From JAYFNU01 sp964622315 (lineage in GTDB: Bacteria > Bacillota > Clostridia > Oscillospirales > Ruminococcaceae): a DNA stretch of 27,871 nucleotides. The notes beneath the pieces are model-generated. The model was not told the origin of the DNA, did no database searches, and worked only from the letters and a program-made list of their open reading frames with translations. The stretch lies in the NCBI GenBank assembly GCA_964622315.1, contig CAZUOY010000019.1:1-27871 (forward strand), given 5' to 3'. Positions 22,525 to 27,871 of the stretch are shown here, piece after piece (position 1 is the stretch's first letter; every line of letters starts with the position of its first letter). The translations under genes and the position numbers were made by a program.

Positions 22525-23211
22525 ATGGCATCAAAAATTCTTATAGTTGAAGATGAGGAAAAGATAGCGCGTTTCGTGGAGCTTGAGCTTCGGCACGAGG
22601 GCTACGAGACGGAAAAGGCGGCGGACGGAAGAACCGGCTTGGAGCTTGCCCTTTCAGGTGACTTTGACCTTATCCTGCTCGACATTATGCTCCCCGAACT
22701 CAACGGAATTGAGGTAATAAGGCGCATTCGAAAGACCTCGAACATACCGGTAATAATGCTCACCGCCCGCGACGCCGTGATGGATAAGGTTTCGGGGCTG
22801 GATATGGGCGCGGACGATTACATAACTAAACCGTTCGCGATAGAGGAGCTGCTTGCGCGCATACGCGTTATTCTCCGAAAGCATACCGCAAGTGAAAAGG
22901 CGGACGGCGGCGCTGTGCTTTCCTGCGGAAAGCTTACCATGGACACCTCGCGCCACACGGTTAAATACGGCGAGGACGAAATTGACCTCACTAACCGCGA
23001 GTTCGTTATGCTTCACCTTATGCTTGAGAACCAGCAGATTGTTCTTTCCCGCGAGACCTTCCTTGAGCGGGTATGGGGCTTCGATTATATGGGCGAAACC
23101 AACGTAGTGGACGTGTACATCCGCTATCTTCGCAGTAAAATAGACGACGTGTACGGGGTAAACCTCATTAAAACCGTTCGCGGTGTAGGATATGTAATAA
23201 AGGACGAGTAA
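22525..23211 (+). CDS. OmpR/PhoB-family response regulator
   Basis: 228 residues. The receiver domain (about 4-117) has the acidic pair in VEDEEK, phospho-acceptor Asp53 in LILLDIMLP, Thr80 in VIMLTARD and Lys102 in YITKPF. The C-terminal winged helix (about 130-226) shows LTNREFVMLHLML, the recognition helix region TNVVDVYIRYLRSKID and the terminal RGVGYVI hairpin. It should bind DNA as a dimer when phosphorylated by the adjacent kinase, whose ATG is two bases after this stop. The regulon is unknown; the preceding DUF4342-like gene and the following antiporter are nearby candidates. Confidence 0.95.
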   Translation: MASKILIVEDEEKIARFVELELRHEGYETEKAADGRTGLELALSGDFDLILLDIMLPELNGIEVIRRIRKTSNIPVIMLTARDAVMDKVSGLDMGADDYITKPFAIEELLARIRVILRKHTASEKADGGAVLSCGKLTMDTSRHTVKYGEDEIDLTNREFVMLHLMLENQQIVLSRETFLERVWGFDYMGETNVVDVYIRYLRSKIDDVYGVNLIKTVRGVGYVIKDE

Positions 23212-23212
23212 A

Positions 23213-24577
23213 ATGACAAAGAACAGCGGCGTAACAGCCACAGCAAAGCAGATACAGAAGATACAATCGCGCGCCTTTCGCACGGTTATGTTTTTCTGCG
23301 GTCTGCTTTTTGTTCTTTTCATTTTGCTTAGTTGGTGCGCAATACAGGATATTGATTATCTCGGCTACTTTGACATCTCCGAAATGCTTCACACTCTTAC
23401 ACGAGAAGTTACGGCGGAAAACCTCTTTAAGCGCGAACCGTTTACTGTTAATTATACCGTCAGTGCTCCCGGAATGCCGCCGCAAACGACTAACGCCGCG
23501 CCATTCCTTACAATTCTTTTAATCTGCCTCATTATGCTTTCTGTCTTTGAAGGCATAGCATTGGCTATAGCCGAGACTGCCTCCATGCGTATAACAAACA
23601 ATAAGCTAAAGCCCCTTTATCGCCTCGCCGAGGCGGCACAGAAATTAGACACTGAGGATTACACCGAGGCGGAAAAGAAAGCACTGGACAAAAACGAAAA
23701 AAGTCAGTCCTCAAGCGGTGTCTCCTTTGAGACTAAGCGCATAGAATCTCTTGAAAACGCGATAGACAACCTTGCGCCCGAGCGTCCAGACGCGGAGATA
23801 CACACGGGTGACCGCGACCTCGCCGGACTTGAGGATTCAATTAACAGCCTTCTTACCCGCACGCGCAACAGCTATGCGGAGCAGATACGCTTCGTGTCCG
23901 ACGCCTCGCACGAGCTTCGCACGCCTATAGCGGTAATTAAAGGCTACACCGATATGTTGGACCGCTGGGGCAAACAGGACGAAAAGGTGTTGGACGAGTC
24001 AATCGCGGCTATAAAGTCGGAAACAGACCACATGAATAAGCTTGTTGAACAGCTGTTGTTCCTCGCGCGCGGCGACAGCGGAAGAACAAAGCTGACGATA
24101 GAACGCTTCTCACTGTCTTCAATGATTAAAGAGGTTTACGACGAGTCGGTTATGATAAACGAAAAGCACCGCTGGCGGCTTTCGGCAGATAAGGAAGTCT
24201 TTGCCTTTGGCGACGCGGCGATGTTAAAGCAAGCGACGAGAATATTGGTCGATAACGCCGCTAAATATACAGGTGAGGGCGAAACAATAACTCTGAAAGC
24301 TGAAACCGACAAGGAAGGCGCACCCGCCATAGTCGTTCAGGACAACGGTATTGGCATAAAGAACAGCGACATTCCCCATGTTTTTGAGCGGTTCTACCGT
24401 TCCGACGAATCCCGCGGGAAGAAGCAGGGCGGCACGGGGTTGGGACTCGCTATTGCAAAATGGATAATCGACCGCCACGACGGTTATTTCGAGGTGCTCA
24501 GCCGTGAGGATTTCGGCACGAGGATAACAATTCACCTGCCGAAAACCCTTCCACTCACGCAGAAAGAACAACAATAA
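23213..24577 (+). CDS. Membrane sensor histidine kinase
   Basis: 454 residues. Two membrane segments (about 24-42 and 97-120) enclose an outside loop of about 55 residues with no recognised sensor fold, so the stimulus cannot be read. A cytoplasmic linker of about 100 residues, longer than a single HAMP domain, precedes the HisKA box SDASHELRTP with phospho-acceptor His233. The ATPase domain follows with the N box ILVDNAAKYT, G1 DNGIGI, F box FERFYR and G2 GGTGLGLAIA. It is coupled to the regulator upstream and followed by a terminator. The linker contains a Ser-rich acidic stretch (about 150-200) that may be an insertion. Confidence 0.94.
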   Translation: MTKNSGVTATAKQIQKIQSRAFRTVMFFCGLLFVLFILLSWCAIQDIDYLGYFDISEMLHTLTREVTAENLFKREPFTVNYTVSAPGMPPQTTNAAPFLTILLICLIMLSVFEGIALAIAETASMRITNNKLKPLYRLAEAAQKLDTEDYTEAEKKALDKNEKSQSSSGVSFETKRIESLENAIDNLAPERPDAEIHTGDRDLAGLEDSINSLLTRTRNSYAEQIRFVSDASHELRTPIAVIKGYTDMLDRWGKQDEKVLDESIAAIKSETDHMNKLVEQLLFLARGDSGRTKLTIERFSLSSMIKEVYDESVMINEKHRWRLSADKEVFAFGDAAMLKQATRILVDNAAKYTGEGETITLKAETDKEGAPAIVVQDNGIGIKNSDIPHVFERFYRSDESRGKKQGGTGLGLAIAKWIIDRHDGYFEVLSREDFGTRITIHLPKTLPLTQKEQQ

Positions 24578-24613
24578 TACGAAACAAGTGTCTTTTACTT
24601 GTTTTATCAGTTC

Positions 24614-24638
24614 AAAAGCCCGATTTAGTCGGGTTTTT
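24614..24638 (+). terminator. Terminator of the two-component operon
   Basis: CCCGA pairs with TCGGG around TTTAG; flanking AAAAG and TTTTT extend the stem and supply the U tract. A weaker AAACAAGT/ACTTGTTT hairpin lies just upstream (24582-24604). Confidence 0.85.
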
Positions 24639-24652
24639 GTCATTTTTTACAG

Positions 24653-24681
24653 TTGATAAAGCTTTTCTTTGGTAATATAAT
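24653..24681 (+). promoter_or_regulatory. Promoter of the antiporter gene
   Basis: TTGATA (24653-24658), 17 bases, TATAAT (24676-24681): a near-consensus sigma-A promoter. The start site would be close to 24688, about 38 bases before the ATG. Confidence 0.8.
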
Positions 24682-24725
24682 ATATAACGTTGCCGTTTGG
24701 CAGACAAATTGAGGTGGCGAAAGAT

Positions 24726-26057
24726 ATGGAATTTGACGTAATGAACATTCTTTTCGACTGCGCGGTCATACTGCTTTCCACTAAGTTACTCGGTATGGTT
24801 ACAAGGAAGCTCGGACTTCCGCAGGTTGTCGGAATGATACTGGCGGGACTGCTTATCGGTCCTGCGATAGTGAGCAATTTGGGTATAGGCTTCAACGGCA
24901 TAATCAACCCAAGCGTGGCTGAGATGGACGTGTTGAAAAGCTTTTCGCAGATTGGCGTAGTGTTTATACTTTTTTCAAGCGGACTTGAAACCGATTTTAA
25001 AGAACTTAAAAAGAGCGGCGCCGCGTCAACAGCGATTGCGTGTGCGGGCGTGCTTGTACCTATAGCGCTCGGAACTCTCGCCGCCTTGCTTTTCATGGGC
25101 GGACTCGGCGGAGGCTTCTGTCGCGAAAAGCTTATGAACGCTCTGTTTATCGGCTGCATTCTTGCAGCGACAAGCGTAGGAATAACTGTAGAAACCCTGC
25201 GCGAGCTTGGCAAGCTTTCCACCCGTGTGGGAACCACAATATTAAGTGCGGCGATAATAGACGACGTTTTCGGAATTATTGCGCTTAGCATAATCACCGG
25301 AATTAACGGCGGCGGAAACATATGGCACACTATTTTAAAGGCGATAGGTTTCTTTGCCTTCTCGATAGGTTTGGGTCTTCTCCTTCGCCGCTGCTTCAAG
25401 TGGCTCGTTAAGGTCTATCCTCATAAACGTCGCACAAGCATCTTCGCTCTTTCAATGTGCTTGCTGTATGCCTTTTGCGCCGAAAGATTTTTTGATATCG
25501 CGTCGATTACAGGCGCGTATATGGCGGGTCTAATGCTAAGCGGACTCGACGACACCTCTTTCGTAGACCGCAAGGTTGTTGTAAGCGGCTATATGATTTT
25601 TACGCCGATGTTCTTTGCATATATCGGTATCAGCGCCGATTTCAGCCATTTTACCGCCTCCGGTATAGTATTTGCTCTGGTTTTTGTAGCGGCGGGCATA
25701 ATCGGAAAGATATTCGGCTGCGGTCTTACCGCAAGCACTTTCAAATACAAGCCTAAGCAGTCACTTGCTATCGGCTGTGGAATGATAGCGCGCGGCGAGG
25801 TTGCGCTCGCCGTCTATTCGGCAGGTCAAAGCCTTATTTATTACAAGGACGGCTCGCTTGCGGGAATTGACCCGCTTGTGGCAACAATATTCCTGATTAT
25901 TATTTCATCTATACTATGCCCTATCCTTTTGAAGCTGGTCTTCAGCTCAGGGCTTCCTACAATCTCTACGGGCGAAAAGGAACGCAATGTCTCTATCTCG
26001 TCTGAGGCGCTCGAAAACGCGGTGGATAAAAACGCGCCACTGCAGGCTAAGGCTTAA
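24726..26057 (+). CDS. CPA2-type cation:proton antiporter (KefB-like)
   Basis: 443 residues with about twelve hydrophobic segments, from the N-terminal NILFDCAVILLSTKLLGMV through LGLPQVVGMILAGLLIGP, a motif typical of the CPA2 Na+(K+)/H+ exchanger family. The core contains SSGLETDF and AAIIDDVFGIIAL, whose paired Asp residues are the ion-binding site in relatives, then MIARGEVALAV. It lacks the C-terminal RCK/TrkA-N domain of KefB/KefC and ends in a short polar tail. The ATG at 24726 follows AGGTGG; an upstream TTG at 24690 is less likely. Monocistronic, with its own promoter. Ion specificity cannot be told from sequence. Confidence 0.9.
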   Translation: MEFDVMNILFDCAVILLSTKLLGMVTRKLGLPQVVGMILAGLLIGPAIVSNLGIGFNGIINPSVAEMDVLKSFSQIGVVFILFSSGLETDFKELKKSGAASTAIACAGVLVPIALGTLAALLFMGGLGGGFCREKLMNALFIGCILAATSVGITVETLRELGKLSTRVGTTILSAAIIDDVFGIIALSIITGINGGGNIWHTILKAIGFFAFSIGLGLLLRRCFKWLVKVYPHKRRTSIFALSMCLLYAFCAERFFDIASITGAYMAGLMLSGLDDTSFVDRKVVVSGYMIFTPMFFAYIGISADFSHFTASGIVFALVFVAAGIIGKIFGCGLTASTFKYKPKQSLAIGCGMIARGEVALAVYSAGQSLIYYKDGSLAGIDPLVATIFLIIISSILCPILLKLVFSSGLPTISTGEKERNVSISSEALENAVDKNAPLQAKA

Positions 26058-26071
26058 GACTATAAAGAACA

Positions 26072-26097
26072 ATAAAATCCCCCGGCAAAAGCCGGGG
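26072..26097. terminator. GC hairpin after the antiporter, U tract on minus strand only
   Basis: CCCCGGC (26080-26086) pairs with GCCGGGG (26091-26097) around AAAA. On plus it is followed by CGTCAT, with no U tract. On minus it is followed by GATTTTATT, so it functions best for transcripts coming from the recombinase side. It may be a once-symmetrical terminator whose plus-side tail was replaced by inserted DNA. Confidence 0.6.
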
Positions 26098-26150
26098 CGT
26101 CATAAAACGGTTATATTCAAAAAATGGTGAAAACCTTGTGTTTTCAAGGG

Positions 26151-26180
26151 ACGGCGTGACTTCGGTCACGCCGTTTCCTT
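26151..26180 (+). terminator. Perfect hairpin with UUCG loop overlapping the recombinase stop
   Basis: ACGGCGTGAC pairs perfectly with GTCACGCCGT around TTCG, forming the extra-stable C(UUCG)G tetraloop, followed on plus by TTCCTTTTT. It could end plus-strand transcription from the antiporter. On the minus strand the stem contains the recombinase stop codon. The U tract is interrupted by CC. Confidence 0.6.
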
Positions 26181-27797
26181 TTTCATCAGCTCATCCAGAG
26201 GGATAAACCCAATACCGTCATACTTGATGTGAATATGCTGCACTCGCTTGCCGCTGGATTTATCAGGTGCATCCACATAGATTGCAGACACCAGCTCACG
26301 CAAAGCATATCCGTCCAAATCTTCGATGCCCACATACTTGTGTGCTTTCTGAATGAACTTCTCAATATTTTCGTTCTGTCGTTCCTGTGCTTCAATTTCC
26401 TGCTGCAAGTTGATAACCTCGGCTTCCAACTGCTTCTGCTCCGCTTCGTAGCTCTGGCTCAGCATATCAAAGCGTTCATCGTTCAATTTGCCGCTGGCGT
26501 TGTCCTCGTAAATGCGGATAAACAGCCGTTTTAATTCTGCGATGCGCTTTTCATTCTGCTCCAACTTTTTTCTGCGGATGCGAATCTGCTCTGTGCTGTC
26601 CAGACGGAGCTTTTCTTCCATCTTTCTGCGGAAGTAGGATTCGTAGCGCAGAATATAGTCCATGACAGTTTGAATATGCTTCAAGACCATGCGCTCCAAA
26701 ACCTTTGCTCGGATAAAATGCCCATTGCACTTTTCCTTGTCCTTCCGATGCAGCGAGCAGTCAAAGTAGTCCTGCTTCGGATCGCCGTTGTTGGTCGCAC
26801 CGTAGAGCATCTTTGAACCACAGTCTGCACAGTACACAAGCCCGGAGAAAATGCTGCTTCGCCCTGTCCGGGTCATGCGGTGCCTCTGTTGCCGGATTTC
26901 CTGCACCCGCTTGAATACATCATCTTCAATGGTGCGCTCATGGGTATTTGGGAAGACGGACTGTTTCTCAATAGGGTTGTCCCGCTGCTNNNNNNNNNNG
27001 TTGGTGTAGGTTTTGAAATTCACCGTACAGCCTGTGTATTCCATCCGTTCCAGAATGTGTACTACGGTGCTGTCCTGCCACGCATACGGATTTTCAGACC
27101 GCTTGTTTGGGCTGTTGATGCCCTGTGATTCCTTGTAGGCGGTGGGGGTAAGCACCTTATCCGCTTTGAGTTGCTTTGCGATCTGCAACGGCCCCCGTCC
27201 ATTCATACACATCTCAAAGATACGCTTTACCACATCAGCGGCAACCGGGTCAATAATCCAATGGTGCGGATCATCCGGGTCTTTCAGATAGCCATAGGGG
27301 ACATTGACCGTTAGCGGGATGCCGCGTTCACCCTTTGCCTTTTGAACAGCTCTGATTTTGCGGCTGGTATCACGGGCATAAAACTCATTAAACCACGATT
27401 TGATTCCGGCAAAATCATTGTTCACGCTGTTCGGGTCAATGGTGTCGTAATTATCGTTGATGGCAATAAACCGAACACCGTGATCGGCAAAGGTGAAGTT
27501 GATAAGCATACCCGACATAGCGGAGTTTCTGGAAAAGCGGCTGAGGTCTTTGACAATGACCGTAGATACCTGATCCGACTCGATGGCTTCCAGCATTTTC
27601 TGAAAACCGGGTCTTTGGAAGTCAACCCCGGAATAACCGTCATCCACGAAACAAGCGATATTCGTGAAATGATTCTGATGGGCATATGCTTCAAGCATCA
27701 TGCGCTGATTCTCGATTGACAGGGACTCGCCGGTACGCTCATCCTCTTGGGAAAGTCTGCAATAAAGGGCAGTGATTTTATTTGTTGCTCCTAACAT
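26166..27797 (-). CDS. Large serine recombinase (Tn4451/TnpX class)
   Basis: About 543 residues with a ten-N gap inside. The N-terminal resolvase domain (about 8-155) has the nucleophile Ser16 in ALYCRLSQEDE, DDGYSGVDFQRPGF, the VKDLSRFSRN block and conserved arginines. A recombinase domain (about 165-275) contains VPYGYLKDP and MEYTGCTVNFKTY. A Cys-rich zinc ribbon (CADCGSKM, then DCSLHRKDKEKC), a coiled-coil segment of about 90 residues and a C-terminal DUF4368-like end (IHIKYDGIGFIPLDEL) follow. It excises and integrates the element by serine recombination at att sites. The start is the ATG at 27797, eight bases after AAGGAGG. The true length across the gap is uncertain. Confidence 0.9.
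   Translation of the reverse strand: MLGATNKITALYCRLSQEDERTGESLSIENQRMMLEAYAHQNHFTNIACFVDDGYSGVDFQRPGFQKMLEAIESDQVSTVIVKDLSRFSRNSAMSGMLINFTFADHGVRFIAINDNYDTIDPNSVNNDFAGIKSWFNEFYARDTSRKIRAVQKAKGERGIPLTVNVPYGYLKDPDDPHHWIIDPVAADVVKRIFEMCMNGRGPLQIAKQLKADKVLTPTAYKESQGINSPNKRSENPYAWQDSTVVHILERMEYTGCTVNFKTYTNXXXXQRDNPIEKQSVFPNTHERTIEDDVFKRVQEIRQQRHRMTRTGRSSIFSGLVYCADCGSKMLYGATNNGDPKQDYFDCSLHRKDKEKCNGHFIRAKVLERMVLKHIQTVMDYILRYESYFRRKMEEKLRLDSTEQIRIRRKKLEQNEKRIAELKRLFIRIYEDNASGKLNDERFDMLSQSYEAEQKQLEAEVINLQQEIEAQERQNENIEKFIQKAHKYVGIEDLDGYALRELVSAIYVDAPDKSSGKRVQHIHIKYDGIGFIPLDELMKKETA
26990..26999. other. Run of ten N (assembly gap) inside the recombinase gene
   Basis: A second run of exactly ten N, between the recombinase domain and the zinc ribbon. 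The flanking frames agree, but the number of missing residues is unknown. Confidence 0.85.
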
Positions 27798-27871
27798 TTC
27801 TGTTTCCTCCTTGAATGGAGCAACTGTCAGCACAGGATTGGTTGCTTCTATTGTACCAAGAATCTGTGAAT

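Larger units (their letters stand above)
26098..27871. mobile_element. Recombinase end of an integrated element (partial)
   Basis: A Tn4451/Tn5397-class large serine recombinase lies with its 3' end close to resident genes, as is usual when the recombinase gene borders an element end. The junction is inferred to lie between the antiporter's end (26057) and the recombinase stop, perhaps just after 26097. The rest of the element would extend right of the window. Codon choice in this stretch differs from the genes to its left. Bases 27798-27871, upstream of the recombinase, hold only its leader and ribosome binding site. No second boundary or target-site repeat is visible. Confidence 0.55.

Noticed and set aside
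22654..23322. 222-codon minus-strand frame opposite the response regulator
   Set aside because: It is long only because the GC-biased third positions of the coding strand suppress stops in the opposite frame; no RBS and no domain.
24690..24725. TTG start extending the antiporter
   Set aside because: It falls almost at the predicted transcription start, leaving no room for a ribosome binding site; the ATG at 24726 has AGGTGG at proper spacing.
24647..25399. 250-codon minus-strand frame opposite the antiporter
   Set aside because: Pro/Ser/Ile-rich low-complexity product antisense to a clear membrane protein, and it spans that gene's promoter; a shadow.

Overview
The window reads as chromosome of a Gram-positive anaerobe, most likely a gut-type member of the Clostridia (Bacillota). 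Supporting signs are AGGAGG-type ribosome binding sites, short intrinsic terminators, a PflA-like radical SAM protein, paired U32 RNA-modification proteins, an archaeal-type phosphoglycerate mutase and a Clostridia-type large serine recombinase. No rRNA, tRNA or CRISPR array was seen, so the lineage is inferred from gene content only. Two runs of exactly ten N break two genes and look like assembly gaps.

Layout. (1) 1-229 is non-coding with a 19-bp repeat. (2) 230-5945 is a glycerate/phosphoglycerate region: an ApgM-type mutase on the minus strand, divergent from a CdaR-type regulator, glycerate kinase and a membrane alpha/beta hydrolase. (3) 6012-8935, minus strand: a membrane lipase-like hydrolase, a D-lyxose-isomerase-type cupin, a flavodoxin-like protein and a small membrane protein. 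(4) A 56-residue acidic orphan with its own terminator (9042-9247). (5) Two U32-family proteins (9246-12501, minus). (6) A compact aromatic operon (12560-20060, minus). (7) A GNAT acetyltransferase divergent from a radical SAM enzyme. (8) A DUF4342-like membrane protein followed by a two-component system (21908-24577). (9) A CPA2-type antiporter (24726-26057). (10) The recombinase end of an integrated element, running off the right edge.

The centrepiece is the aromatic operon, in transcription order: Tyr-rich leader peptide, attenuator, aroF, tyrA, aroB, aroA, aroC, a chorismate mutase-AroE-AroK trifunctional fusion, aroQ. It encodes all seven shikimate steps plus chorismate mutase and prephenate dehydrogenase, so one transcript can take PEP and erythrose-4-phosphate to 4-hydroxyphenylpyruvate. 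The leader encodes a 30-residue peptide with seven Tyr codons. It is preceded by a consensus-like promoter and followed by an intrinsic terminator whose 5' arm can instead pair with a segment inside the peptide gene. This is the architecture of ribosome-mediated attenuation sensing tyrosine.

The two U32 proteins just downstream belong to a family (TrhP, RlhA) whose characterised members need prephenate for RNA hydroxylation, and prephenate is an intermediate made by this operon. The glycerate kinase and the mutase on the left could form a route from glycerate through 2-phosphoglycerate to 3-phosphoglycerate.
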